64,000 bases of DNA from a virus: positions 17,456 through 81,455 of the IMG/VR virus record IMGVR_UViG_3300003322_000266. The stretch is one strand, 5' to 3'. Below are positions 1 through 7,147 of the stretch, piece after piece. A program made the translations under genes and the position numbers. The notes under the pieces are model-generated. The model was not told where the DNA came from. It did not search any database and saw only the letters and a program-made list of their open reading frames with translations. Numbering within the stretch: the first letter of the stretch is position 1; the number at the start of each line of letters is the position of its first letter.

Positions 1-107
1 CGCTCGAACGTGTCGAGAGCTCTGAGCCACTTCAGGTGACGCCTGAGTCCGTCACGGTCATGACCGAAGAAGTGCTCGACTGGCTTGCTAGTGTCAGAGA
101 TCGTCAT
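1..107 (-). CDS. Partial hypothetical protein, 3' end outside window
   Basis: An open frame on the minus strand starts at ATG 107 with MTISDTSKPVEHFF and stays open to the window edge (35 codons visible). It lies 40 bp downstream of the preceding minus-strand gene and has the same orientation as the whole left block. No convincing Shine-Dalgarno sequence is visible; a second ATG 13 bp upstream stops after eight codons. The visible part is charged, with no signal peptide or recognisable domain. The call rests on position and openness only. Confidence 0.45.
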   Translation of the reverse strand, partial: MTISDTSKPVEHFFGHDRDGLRRHLKWLRALDTFE

Positions 108-147
108 CGGTCCAGCCCATGGTAGTTCAGGTATCACTTTCAGTTCC

Positions 148-597
148 TCAGAGATATCGTTGCCTATATTTAAAGTATAGGTTCGGCACTTCCTTGATGG
201 CGACGAGGTTGAACTGGAACCAGAGTTGACTGTCGCGCATGTGAATGAACCAACCGCGGTTCCAATGCCACATGTGGAGAATCTCTCCTGGTTTGAGGCA
301 GAAGTTAGACTTGTACCTGGCCTCTGCCGTATCAAGGCGCTTCCACAGCGAGTCCTCATCGTCGTCAGGTCCGACCGAGCACGCTAGCACGAACTGACCA
401 GCACACTCGAGGTACTTGCTTCCAGGTGGGACCGAGAAGCGGACGAGATGCTGTACGTGCTCATCGATGCCCCAATACTCGGAACCCGGGTTGAGAACCA
501 GCTTTGCCCTCTGGTCATGTGCAAGAGGCCTCGAATCGATGAACGACCCAAGGCCTCTCTGGACGACCATTGCTGCTGCGTCGTCCCACTCGATCAT
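148..597 (-). CDS. Hypothetical protein, 149 aa
   Basis: Unrecognised soluble protein. I chose ATG 597 because it overlaps the stop of the upstream gene as ATGA, the pattern of translational coupling used throughout this block; the frame continues upstream to a GTG at 666, but that start has no ribosome site. The protein is rich in aromatic residues near its end (HMWHWNRGWF around residue 115) and has an acidic PDDDEDS stretch near residue 79. No membrane segment or known motif is seen. It sits at the distal end of a long minus-strand operon. Confidence 0.7.
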   Translation of the reverse strand: MIEWDDAAAMVVQRGLGSFIDSRPLAHDQRAKLVLNPGSEYWGIDEHVQHLVRFSVPPGSKYLECAGQFVLACSVGPDDDEDSLWKRLDTAEARYKSNFCLKPGEILHMWHWNRGWFIHMRDSQLWFQFNLVAIKEVPNLYFKYRQRYL

Positions 598-1199
598 AGG
601 ATCATGACCGACGGTGGCTTCAGTTGTGCCGTGCCGGAACGTCCGTGGTTGTAACTCGTCTCCCACTCACGACCGCAGGTGACACACGAGCGACGTTCGC
701 GCCAGATTTCCGGATCGTCGAATCGCCACTCGCCGTCAGGCGTCTGCATCGGAGAGGCACTGCGGCTGGTCTCGGTCGCGACCTTGACCTTGCACCTGCC
801 GAACTCGGCGCATCGTGACCTCGGCCTCTGCGTCACTGCCGGATTCGGCGGCCCTTGCTCAACCTTGGTCGCTGCCATGAGCGAGTCCAGATTCTTCAAG
901 ATCTGCTCGTAGGTGTGAGCCGTCTGAGGTGCCGTTCCGGTCCAGAACTGGATGGTGTCTTCGAGCAACGTCCTGTACTCGGTGAGGACGGCGCCCAGGT
1001 GGGCGCTCATCTCCAACATCGGCTGATCCGTCGTCTCGTAGTCGTGCAGCTCGTAGTTGACGTCGTTGAGCATGCGCTTGTAGGCTGCCAGGGCCTCGAC
1101 CGGGAACGGCTCACGACCGTGCCAGACTTCGATCTTGGTGCTGATCAGAGCTCGTGCGTTGTGAAGGTGTTGCACCACGGGTGCGCTGAGCTTGGTCAC
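594..1199 (-). CDS. Hypothetical protein, 201 aa, GTG start
   Basis: Unrecognised. It starts at GTG 1199, which overlaps the upstream stop (GTGA) and has a strong GGAGG ribosome site six bases upstream. Residues 1-115 look helical; the C-terminal third is Arg/Ser-rich and carries a CVTCGREWE motif near residue 172 plus two further cysteines around residues 137-143. That would fit a small zinc-binding tail, but one clear pair only is visible. Cotranscribed with its neighbours; function unknown. Confidence 0.75.
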   Translation of the reverse strand: MTKLSAPVVQHLHNARALISTKIEVWHGREPFPVEALAAYKRMLNDVNYELHDYETTDQPMLEMSAHLGAVLTEYRTLLEDTIQFWTGTAPQTAHTYEQILKNLDSLMAATKVEQGPPNPAVTQRPRSRCAEFGRCKVKVATETSRSASPMQTPDGEWRFDDPEIWRERRSCVTCGREWETSYNHGRSGTAQLKPPSVMIL

Positions 1200-1699
1200 T
1201 TGGACCTCCGTTCTTGAAGTTTGCGTCGGAAGGCTTCGACAGCCAGGCCTTGCCGGAGAACACCTGCCGTGTTGTAGGCCTTGACGCACTGGCGAATGTC
1301 TTCGTCGCTGAGGTCGCCCGTCGAGGCGATGACCTTCTCGTCGCCGCATACCTCGTACTGACGAACCCTGAGGCACAGACCTTCCGGACTTGCGACGATG
1401 CCACCCAGCTTGTCCGGCAGCACGTTGTGCTGGAACATGTTCACCAGTTCTTGTAGCTCTTCTGATGTCGGAGTCCAGGTGTCGGAGCCGGCTTGGAGGT
1501 GAAGGATGCGCTGCGTCTTCGTATCCTTGGTCGAGGTCTCGGGTGGAGGGCTGGTGCCTTCTTCCTTCGCCTTCTTGATCAAGGTCCAGCCGACGTCACG
1601 CTTGAACTCGATGATGCCACGGAGCCGCAGAGACTTGAGTCGCGCCTTGATCGCGTTCCACACCTGCGGATTCTTGTCCGTGTTCAGGGTTCGAGACAT
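1196..1699 (-). CDS. Winged-helix-like protein, probably frameshifted at its 5' end
   Basis: From ATG 1699 this encodes 167 aa. The first 45 residues (PQVWNAIKARLKSLRLRGII, then a W-x-LI wing-like strand) look like the second half of a winged-helix DNA-binding domain. The first half of such a domain seems to be encoded in another frame by the 38-codon frame at 1684-1800, which is coupled (ATGA) to the gene upstream. A slip or missing base near 1705-1725 would join the two. The rest has a Pro/Thr-rich linker and an unrecognised C-terminal part with CGDEKV. Real coding region, likely a transcription regulator; whether it is intact is unsure. Confidence 0.6.
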   Translation of the reverse strand: MSRTLNTDKNPQVWNAIKARLKSLRLRGIIEFKRDVGWTLIKKAKEEGTSPPPETSTKDTKTQRILHLQAGSDTWTPTSEELQELVNMFQHNVLPDKLGGIVASPEGLCLRVRQYEVCGDEKVIASTGDLSDEDIRQCVKAYNTAGVLRQGLAVEAFRRKLQERRSK

Positions 1700-1800
1700 C
1701 GCAGCCCAGACCAAGCGGTCGAGATGCAGCCGACTCGGGTGCCGGTCTTGATCGCGTTGAGAATCACGTTGTCGATGTATGTGTACTTCTTGGTGGTCAT
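1684..1800 (-). CDS. 38-codon frame, probable N-terminus of the next gene
   Basis: ATG 1800 overlaps the stop of the upstream gene (ATGA). The frame reads MTTKKYTYIDNVILNAIKTG and ends at TGA 1684-1686. The text resembles helix 1 and 2 of a winged helix (aligned hydrophobics, I-x3-A-I-x2-G), and the wing-like continuation is found one frame away in the 1196-1699 gene. It may be a separate micropeptide, but a minus-one frameshift joining the two is the simpler reading. Nothing resembling a classic slippery heptamer is visible at the junction, so a mutation or base-calling error is possible. Confidence 0.45.
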   Translation of the reverse strand: MTTKKYTYIDNVILNAIKTGTRVGCISTAWSGLRCLEP

Positions 1801-2417
1801 GCCAGAATCCTCAGTGCTGCGACACGGGCGCTGAAGGTCCACTGCCCGTTGTCATTGATGTCGGCCTTCCAGCCGCCGTGCCAGAGCATCAGCCGCTTGT
1901 CGACCCTGCTGAAGGTGCGCCTGAGCCACGATGGTTCAGAGCCCAGACGCTCGAGTACGAACTTCTCCTGCCGCTCCATCTCCGCCAGGGTCTCCTGAAA
2001 AGAGCGCCAGCCTGGGCTGTTGCAGAAGCTGAGCACGATCTCGGGCACTTGCAGGAAAGCCCATTGCTTGAACTCGACCAGATGCGGATTGATTTTCTCA
2101 TCCAGATAGCGAATGAGCTTGACATCATGCGCGTCGAGAGTCGGATGACACTCGGTTGCCAGATAGTCGTAGCTCCGCTTTCCGAAGTAGCGATGAGAGG
2201 ACGCGATCGAGTCAAGAAAGCACTTGATGCCGGCCCTGAGTTTCGCGTTGTCCATCTCTGAGGTGCCGACCAGCGCCATCATCTCGGTCGCGAGCGCGGG
2301 AACATCCCAGTTCCTGTTGTTCTGGTAGCCGGCGAGAAAGCTGTTGGCGCTCCTCATGAAGCGGGCCGGAATGCCACAGCTGGCATCGAAGCCTTCCGGG
2401 TATTGATCTGAGTTCAC
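1797..2417 (-). CDS. Hypothetical protein, 206 aa, GTG start
   Basis: Unrecognised, mostly helical, soluble. GTG 2417 overlaps the upstream stop as GTGA. The sequence has evenly spaced hydrophobics and a basic, Trp-containing C-terminal part (WLRRTFSRVDKRLMLWHGGW near residue 163). No membrane segment, Cys cluster or nucleotide-binding motif is seen. It is part of the overlapping left-hand operon, so probably early or middle expressed; this is inference from position. Confidence 0.75.
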   Translation of the reverse strand: MNSDQYPEGFDASCGIPARFMRSANSFLAGYQNNRNWDVPALATEMMALVGTSEMDNAKLRAGIKCFLDSIASSHRYFGKRSYDYLATECHPTLDAHDVKLIRYLDEKINPHLVEFKQWAFLQVPEIVLSFCNSPGWRSFQETLAEMERQEKFVLERLGSEPSWLRRTFSRVDKRLMLWHGGWKADINDNGQWTFSARVAALRILA

Positions 2418-2821
2418 GGGAGTTCCTTGACGGCACCGACGATGCGGCTGAAAAGAAAGTGGGACACACCGTTGCGATACTTCCAGCCATCGGTGTAGAA
2501 GAGTTGTAGTCGGCCCTGACCTCGGTTCATCATTTCGATGAACTGCTGCTCACCTGCGTCGAGGTGGGACTTGAGCACCGTGTCATCGATCATGTTCACG
2601 GACCTGAGGTCGACCTGGAGCATGACCATCGGCACCACGACCTCGTTGCCTTGAGCCTTCACAGGACGAGATCGGTACATGCTCTCCGCAACCCTGAGCT
2701 CGGCACCGACCTTGACACGAGCTCGAGCTTCACGACCAGGCGCCACGTACTCACCGTCACGTTCGATCGGGCCAGGTGCTTGCGAAGCGAGCCAGGCCTG
2801 CATGTCTTTGATGTAGCCCAC
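2414..2821 (-). CDS. Hypothetical protein, 135 aa, GTG start
   Basis: Unrecognised. GTG 2821 follows the upstream stop by one base and has GGAGG at good spacing, so this start is preferred. The N-terminal 35 residues are polar (MGYIKDMQAWLASQAPGP); the middle has beta-like alternation (VVVPMVMLQVDLRSVNM). The C-terminus reads FLFSRIVGAVKELP. No domain assignment is possible from sequence alone. Confidence 0.75.
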   Translation of the reverse strand: MGYIKDMQAWLASQAPGPIERDGEYVAPGREARARVKVGAELRVAESMYRSRPVKAQGNEVVVPMVMLQVDLRSVNMIDDTVLKSHLDAGEQQFIEMMNRGQGRLQLFYTDGWKYRNGVSHFLFSRIVGAVKELP

Positions 2822-2822
2822 A

Positions 2823-3245
2823 TCAGCCTCCGAGGATCAGGAGCTGACGAACCTTCGATCCATCGGCCCCGAGGAATTGCTGCAGCTCGGTGATCTGACT
2901 CGGCGTCATCTGGCAGGAGCCTTGGTCGACGATGACCAGGCTGTAGACACGCATCCGTTCATCGGGTACCGCGAACGCGTGATAACAGGCCTGGTTGGTC
3001 GCGTAGTGACCGAAGCCTTCCTTCGCCTTCCAAGAGCCAAGGAGCGCGCAGGCGTCCACATCCTCATTGAGGCGCTTTCCGATCCAGGTCGTGGCACCGG
3101 ACCTGGCGCCCAGGTTCAGGGTCACGGTACCGAAGTCACGCAGGAAGCGCCAGTCGTTGTTCACGTGCGCGAGTTCATCGACCTTCAGCCGATTGACGTT
3201 CAGCACCTGGGCTACTACGGCTGCAAAGAAGTCTTGCGATCTCAT
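2823..3245 (-). CDS. P-loop-like NTPase with degenerate Walker motifs
   Basis: 140 aa from ATG 3245 (ATGA overlap with the gene upstream). Residues about 41-60 read VTLNLGARSGATTWIGKRL, placed like a Walker A loop after a beta strand, but the expected Gly-Lys is Ala-Thr. Residues about 104-111 (YSLVIVDQ) sit where a Walker B strand would be, with Asp followed by Gln instead of Glu, and the end (QLLILGG) looks like a third strand. Small P-loop proteins of this size and layout occur in large phages. Without the lysine it probably does not hydrolyse ATP. The fold call is moderate, activity unknown. Confidence 0.5.
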   Translation of the reverse strand: MRSQDFFAAVVAQVLNVNRLKVDELAHVNNDWRFLRDFGTVTLNLGARSGATTWIGKRLNEDVDACALLGSWKAKEGFGHYATNQACYHAFAVPDERMRVYSLVIVDQGSCQMTPSQITELQQFLGADGSKVRQLLILGG

Positions 3246-3514
3246 TTCATTCTCCGTGCACGTTTGCGGAACGTGTAGATGCGTCTCATCAGCATCATCT
3301 GTCCCGCTTTGGAAAGATGGGTGGGTGACTTGCGCTCTGTTGCCTGGGCCTCTCGCATCCGGTCGACTTCGAACTGCATGTGATCGACGGCACGTGCCAG
3401 GTCGGTGTTGACTTCGACCAGCATTGACCAGATGAACTTGAGTCCGTAGACGATGGCCAGGAAGGCAACGAGTACCAGACACGAGAGTAGGGTTCTGGAC
3501 AGATCAGCTGCCAC
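3242..3514 (-). CDS. Small membrane protein, one N-terminal TM helix, 90 aa
   Basis: GTG 3514 has AAGGAG seven bases upstream and overlaps the previous gene by 11 bp. Residues about 7-29 (LLSCLVLVAFLAIVYGLKFI) form one transmembrane helix. The rest is polar, helical and very basic at the end (RIYTFRKRARRMK), predicting a cytoplasmic tail by the positive-inside rule. It could be an early membrane-acting host-takeover protein or an anchor. It is not adjacent to the lysis genes, so I do not call it a holin. Confidence 0.65.
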   Translation of the reverse strand: MAADLSRTLLSCLVLVAFLAIVYGLKFIWSMLVEVNTDLARAVDHMQFEVDRMREAQATERKSPTHLSKAGQMMLMRRIYTFRKRARRMK

Positions 3515-3731
3515 CGTAGGACTCCTTCGGCTCTTCGTTGCTGAGGAGCGCGTGCTCGCATGCAAGCTTGAGTGCAAGGATGGACTCTCGGGTCGTGAGA
3601 CTGATCGACTGGTTGTAGGCCATGAGGTTCAACTTAGGATTCTGGTAGTTCGGGCTGGAGAGGTCCTGTGGGCAAGCACTCACCAACATGTTGGCGCCCG
3701 GATCAAGAATGAATGCCTTTGGTTCTGCCAT
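3504..3731 (-). CDS. Hypothetical protein, 75 aa
   Basis: Of two tandem ATGs, the second (3731) is better spaced from GAGGGAG, giving MAEPKAFILDPGANM. Soluble, no Cys cluster. It overlaps the downstream membrane-protein gene by 11 bp, which suggests coupled translation. Function unknown. Confidence 0.65.
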   Translation of the reverse strand: MAEPKAFILDPGANMLVSACPQDLSSPNYQNPKLNLMAYNQSISLTTRESILALKLACEHALLSNEEPKESYGGS

Positions 3732-3741
3732 CATAACTCCC

Positions 3742-3936
3742 TCAGCTGTTCTCACCACAGTACATGCAGGTGCCGGCGATCACTCCATCGCTAGCCTTGC
3801 AGTGCGGACATTCAATGACCGGAGTTTCGGCCACCGTCTTCTTTGATCCGAAGATCCGGTCGTAGCCTTCACGATACGCATCGGTCACGGCCTTCGAAAC
3901 CAGCTCGTCGCCGGTCACGTCGTTCTTACTCGTCAT
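3742..3936 (-). CDS. Small zinc-ribbon protein, 64 aa
   Basis: Starts at ATG 3936 with GGAGGAG upstream. The C-terminal half carries CPHC (about residue 44) and CMYC (about residue 58), a short zinc ribbon with 10 residues between the pairs. The N-terminus is polar and acidic. It lies directly downstream of another zinc-ribbon gene (3938-4300), so two small metal-binding proteins are made together. No function can be assigned beyond likely zinc binding. Confidence 0.7.
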   Translation of the reverse strand: MTSKNDVTGDELVSKAVTDAYREGYDRIFGSKKTVAETPVIECPHCKASDGVIAGTCMYCGENS

Positions 3937-3937
3937 C

Positions 3938-4300
3938 TCATGCTCCTCCAGTGGCGGGCACCCGCTTGTTCCAGCGCTCGAAGACGCCACCGAGAGTGCC
4001 CTTCGGGCCCATGGCACCGCAGTCACAGCAGACACAGCGGTACGAGTCCGCGACCGCAGGCTGACCTTCGTAGCTGACCCCGAGCGACTGGGAGCCGCAA
4101 TAGGGACAGGACACAAGGTCATGCTTCTCGTCCGGAACTGACACACCCATCTTGAACTCCTTCCACCTGACTTCAGGTGATGCGAACGGAATGGACATCG
4201 GCTTTGGGATTGGTGACCTATACTCGGACCCGAACAGCTGGTTGAAGAGTTCGGGGTCGCCGATCCACACCCACTCAGACCCGAAGCAACCCCAGTACAT
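3938..4300 (-). CDS. Lar-like restriction-alleviation family zinc ribbon
   Basis: 120 aa. Residues 64-110 have the layout of the Lar family: CPYCGS, a variable stretch, then CVCCDCGAMGP and FERWNKR, matching the family pattern C-x-x-C-G ... C-x-x-C-G-A-x-G-P ... W-N-x-R. Lar of the Rac prophage alleviates type I restriction by modulating methylation; most phage relatives are untested. The first 60 residues are not part of that domain. The start at ATG 4300 follows the previous stop by two bases and has GAAGAG upstream. The family call is good; an anti-restriction role is inference. Confidence 0.7.
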   Translation of the reverse strand: MYWGCFGSEWVWIGDPELFNQLFGSEYRSPIPKPMSIPFASPEVRWKEFKMGVSVPDEKHDLVSCPYCGSQSLGVSYEGQPAVADSYRCVCCDCGAMGPKGTLGGVFERWNKRVPATGGA

Positions 4301-4302
4301 GG

Positions 4303-4497
4303 TCAGCTCTTCGTGTTGAGGACAATGCCAGATAGACCTGCTCCGGATAGGATAGCGCTGAAAAGCAACTGGACGATCAGTCGATGGCTTTCGTCCGAGC
4401 CGGGAACCACTGCTGAGAGTCCCACAGCTGTGGTGATCAGGAATCCGATGCCTGTGAACATCATGATGGCATAGATAGTCAAAGATGCGGTCTTCAC
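4303..4497 (-). CDS. Two-TM small membrane protein, 64 aa
   Basis: GTG 4497 overlaps the clamp-loader stop region. Two hydrophobic helices are visible, residues about 6-29 and 41-60, joined by a polar loop (PGSDESHR). The gene sits between a replication gene and zinc-ribbon genes, far from the lysis cassette. It could be an inner-membrane host-takeover or superinfection protein; sequence alone does not say. Confidence 0.65.
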   Translation of the reverse strand: MKTASLTIYAIMMFTGIGFLITTAVGLSAVVPGSDESHRLIVQLLFSAILSGAGLSGIVLNTKS

Positions 4498-4498
4498 G

Positions 4499-5638
4499 TC
4501 AGCTCTCCTTCTTCTTGGCGAGATCGGGCGCGATCACGTCCTTGATGTAGCGGTACATGCGAGCCGAGATCAGGGCGCCGGCTTCGACCGTGAACTGCAT
4601 CGACTCCGACTTGATCTGAACCGCAGTCTCTGCCAGAGCCGCGAAGTGTCCGAGCGTCGGCTTGTAGCCCTTGAGGCCTTCGAGTGCCATCCGATTGACC
4701 GGAGCCCAGAAGACCTTCGGGTGACGCTTGCCTTCGAGCACCGCGTTGTTGAGCAGGAACTGTGACGCCCACAGGATCTTGTTGATGACCTGGAAGCCAT
4801 CGCTGATCTCGAGCACCGCGCGCTGCACCTGCGTGAACTTGCCTTGAAGAGCCGCCGAGACGATGGTGGCTGCGAGCTTGTCGTCATCACCTTCGGTCGA
4901 CTGCAGCATCGCCGACAGAGCCTTCTCATCCAGCTTCTTCGGCTTCGAGTCCAGGCCCGCCCAGTACTCGCTGATAGCCTGCAAGCTCGACGCCACCTGC
5001 CGCATGTCGGAGCAGCGCTCGACGAGCCTGGTCACCAGCTCGTTGTCACGCATGTACACCATGTCCTCGGCCTTGATGATGCGCCGGGCCTGCTTCATCA
5101 GGTCTTCCTGCGTGTGCGCCGAGAGTACGAACTGGGTGCATCGGCCGGCGATGGCCTTGCCCTCGGTCGTGGTCTGGAACTTGCCCGGGTCCATGGAGCA
5201 AAGGACCCAGATCGTGTCCTTCGACCCTGAGTCCTCGATGGGCTTGAGCAGTGCTTGCGCCGCCGGCTTGTTGCCAAGGATCGACTGCGCCTCGTCGATG
5301 ACGAAGACCTTCTTGACCCCACCCTGCGGCTTGTGCCTCGACACCTGGATGAGTTCGCGCATGTCATCGATGGTGCGCTGTGATCCGCCGTCGATTTCCT
5401 TGTAGAGACCGAGGCGCTGCTGTTCGTCGATCGGCTTGCCGTTGATGGCGACGGCCATGCAACGAGCGATCGTGGTCTTGCCGGCCGCGGGTGCGCCGGT
5501 GATCAGCACCGCCGTGGGCCACGCACCCTTGGCGACGATGCCCTTGATCCGGGTCGCCACTTGCTCGTGACCGATCAGTCGATCGAAGCTCTGTGGCCTG
5601 TACCGTGTGTGAAAGAGAGTGCTCTGTTGTTGCGTCAT
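4499..5638 (-). CDS. Clamp loader AAA+ subunit (DnaX/RFC-like)
   Basis: 379 aa. Loads a sliding clamp onto primed DNA using ATP. The N-terminus has the typical YRPQSFDRLIGHEQV; Walker A is GAPAAGKTT at 48-56, Walker B VFVIDEA at 111-117 with DEAQ, and the arginine-finger SRC-type motif appears as AGRCTQF around 164-170. The zinc-binding Cys insertion of bacterial DnaX is missing. The length is that of a minimal gamma or phage gp44-like subunit. ATG 5638 follows a poor ribosome site. No clamp or polymerase gene lies in the window. Confidence 0.92.
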   Translation of the reverse strand: MTQQQSTLFHTRYRPQSFDRLIGHEQVATRIKGIVAKGAWPTAVLITGAPAAGKTTIARCMAVAINGKPIDEQQRLGLYKEIDGGSQRTIDDMRELIQVSRHKPQGGVKKVFVIDEAQSILGNKPAAQALLKPIEDSGSKDTIWVLCSMDPGKFQTTTEGKAIAGRCTQFVLSAHTQEDLMKQARRIIKAEDMVYMRDNELVTRLVERCSDMRQVASSLQAISEYWAGLDSKPKKLDEKALSAMLQSTEGDDDKLAATIVSAALQGKFTQVQRAVLEISDGFQVINKILWASQFLLNNAVLEGKRHPKVFWAPVNRMALEGLKGYKPTLGHFAALAETAVQIKSESMQFTVEAGALISARMYRYIKDVIAPDLAKKKES

Positions 5639-5665
5639 GTGGTGTCGCTCGTCTGATGATGTGTT

Positions 5666-5932
5666 CTATTTATCGTCTGCGTTCTTGCACTCGACCGGAC
5701 TGCCGTTTACTAACACGAGGTCGTCACGATGCTGAGAGCCCTTGAAGTAGTGAATGGTCCAGACCTGTCCTTCATGGCATGTGGTCTGGACCGTTGGGAC
5801 TGGTGTTGGTTCATGCACGTCCGGAGGCAGAGTCAGGATCTTGTAGATCAAGTAGACGAAGCCAAAGATGGCAGTGACAACGATGAGACCTAGACTCGCA
5901 TCACCATCTCGTCCAAGCATTGGATCGCTCAT
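5666..5932 (-). CDS. Small membrane-anchored protein, 88 aa
   Basis: ATG 5932 is preceded by AGGGGATGAA. A single transmembrane helix spans about residues 14-35 (LIVVTAIFGFVYLIYKILTL), followed by a Pro/Thr-rich linker and a C-terminal domain with two cysteines (TTCHEGQVW, VECKN). If the C-terminus is periplasmic, the cysteines could form a disulphide. Not recognised. Confidence 0.65.
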   Translation of the reverse strand: MSDPMLGRDGDASLGLIVVTAIFGFVYLIYKILTLPPDVHEPTPVPTVQTTCHEGQVWTIHYFKGSQHRDDLVLVNGSPVECKNADDK

Positions 5933-5946
5933 TTCATCCCCTACCG

Positions 5947-6246
5947 TTAGTAACGGCCCTTGCCGGGCCCGTGCTGTCTGTACCATGGCTTGTTCTTCGG
6001 TCCTGACGGCTTTGGCCTGGGTACCATCACTTCGTCAGCGTGGATCGGATTGGTCACGGTCCGAACTCGATAGCCGTTGTGTGCACCGCTACCAGTCATG
6101 AACTGGTTGAGGTACGCGAACTGAGTGCAGTCACCAGCATCTACGATCCGGACCTTGATCAAGTCATCCGCAGTCGGTACCGTCTGCGATGTGATCGTGA
6201 CCGGGACTGGATTCCATGGATCGAACGGGTTGTTGCTGGGTGCCAT
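5947..6246 (-). CDS. Hypothetical protein, 99 aa
   Basis: Starts at ATG 6246 (MAPSNNPFDPWNP) with GGGAG upstream and overlaps the previous gene by 83 bp in another frame. The end is basic and glycine/proline-rich (KNKPWYRQHGPGKGRY). The beta-like middle and codon pattern look genuine. The long overlap is unusual for this genome; either two genes truly overlap or a frameshift joins them. Confidence 0.6.
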   Translation of the reverse strand: MAPSNNPFDPWNPVPVTITSQTVPTADDLIKVRIVDAGDCTQFAYLNQFMTGSGAHNGYRVRTVTNPIHADEVMVPRPKPSGPKNKPWYRQHGPGKGRY

Positions 6247-6517
6247 TCTCGGTCTCCCACCCCTGGAAGTTGAAGGTGATGTTGAAGCTGATCGGATGGC
6301 CCGGAGTGTGCTTGTTGTCTGGGTGACTCGACGGCCATGCGCGTCCGATGACCTTGCCATCATCGTCGTAGACCGGCAGGTACTCGACTTGCTCTCCGGT
6401 CTCTGGACACACGGCCTTCTGCCAGGAAACGAAGCAGTCACGAACGGTGTACTCGATTCCGTGCCTCGGCAGTCTGGGAAGACCTTCGAAGACCCAACCT
6501 TTGGCTTTGTCCACCAT
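6164..6517 (-). CDS. Hypothetical protein, 117 aa, long 3' overlap
   Basis: ATG 6517 has GGAGAG at good spacing. The first 90 residues look like a real domain (YTVRDCFVSWQKAVCPETGE, then FNITFNFQGW). The last 27 residues lie over the downstream gene's start and have the composition of an out-of-frame tail, so the natural protein may end or shift frame near 6246. Unrecognised. Confidence 0.6.
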   Translation of the reverse strand: MVDKAKGWVFEGLPRLPRHGIEYTVRDCFVSWQKAVCPETGEQVEYLPVYDDDGKVIGRAWPSSHPDNKHTPGHPISFNITFNFQGWETENGTQQQPVRSMESSPGHDHIADGTDCG

Positions 6518-6518
6518 C

Positions 6519-6854
6519 TTACTCTCCGTCGGTTGCTTCTTGCATGATGCCTTGCCACAGCTTCTGCAGCTCGGCGCAGCGTTCTAGCGTCAGGACTTGG
6601 CCGCAGTGATCGTGCAGCCAGTCGACGATCACGTCGGTCAGTGGCGTCATCTTTTCGAACCAGTCGTAGGCGGTCTTCGACCATTCCTTGCCGTTGGGTC
6701 CGATGTAGTTGATCGTCGCCGGGTACTCCTTCTGCCGATCACTCAGGTTCGTCACCGACGTGACCTGGTAGATGTTGCCGTTCCTGTGCTTCCAGTACGA
6801 GCCTTTGCGTGGCAGTGTCTGAAGCCCTTTGCGCGTCATGACTTGGATCATCAT
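6519..6854 (-). CDS. DUF1653-like small protein, 111 aa
   Basis: ATG 6854 overlaps the previous stop (ATGA). Residues 18-70 (GSYWKHRNGNIYQV ... WFEKMTPL) resemble the short beta-barrel DUF1653-type pattern: a Tyr/His-rich start, an xYxV strand, then a W-x-R/K-x3-F-x-E end. The C-terminal half is helical. Family function is unknown. The resemblance is by eye and moderate. Confidence 0.55.
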   Translation of the reverse strand: MMIQVMTRKGLQTLPRKGSYWKHRNGNIYQVTSVTNLSDRQKEYPATINYIGPNGKEWSKTAYDWFEKMTPLTDVIVDWLHDHCGQVLTLERCAELQKLWQGIMQEATDGE

Positions 6855-7147
6855 TTCCTCACGTAGGTCAGAAGGTCCTCGACCTTCTTAAGGCCACGGA
6901 ATTGGAGGTAGGTCATGGCTGCGATCTCCAGCGCCTTTCGACCGGCTTCCGGGATCGAGTCGTAGTCACGTTGATCGAGGATGACACCGATGACAGTCAG
7001 CCCCTTCACCTTGTCTTCGACCTGATAGGCCGACATCGGGTGGTAGGTAGCTCCGTGGTCGATGTGGGCGTCCCGCAGGACCTTGAGCCTCGCCTGGTCA
7101 CTTGCGTTCGTGACGATGACGATGTGCTTGTTGAGGACAGCGTTCAT
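6851..7147 (-). CDS. Hypothetical protein, 98 aa
   Basis: Starts at ATG 7147 in a TAATG overlap, with GGAAGG upstream. Alternating beta and alpha elements are visible: KHIVIVTNASDQARLKVL, then GLTVIGVILDQRDYDSIP, like a small Rossmann-type or Toprim-like fold. No catalytic motif is clear. Function unknown. Confidence 0.65.
   Translation of the reverse strand: MNAVLNKHIVIVTNASDQARLKVLRDAHIDHGATYHPMSAYQVEDKVKGLTVIGVILDQRDYDSIPEAGRKALEIAAMTYLQFRGLKKVEDLLTYVRK

Noticed and set aside
4303-4497. Two-TM small protein as the holin
   Set aside because: It lies in the left block among replication genes, about 27 kb from the endolysin and on the other strand.
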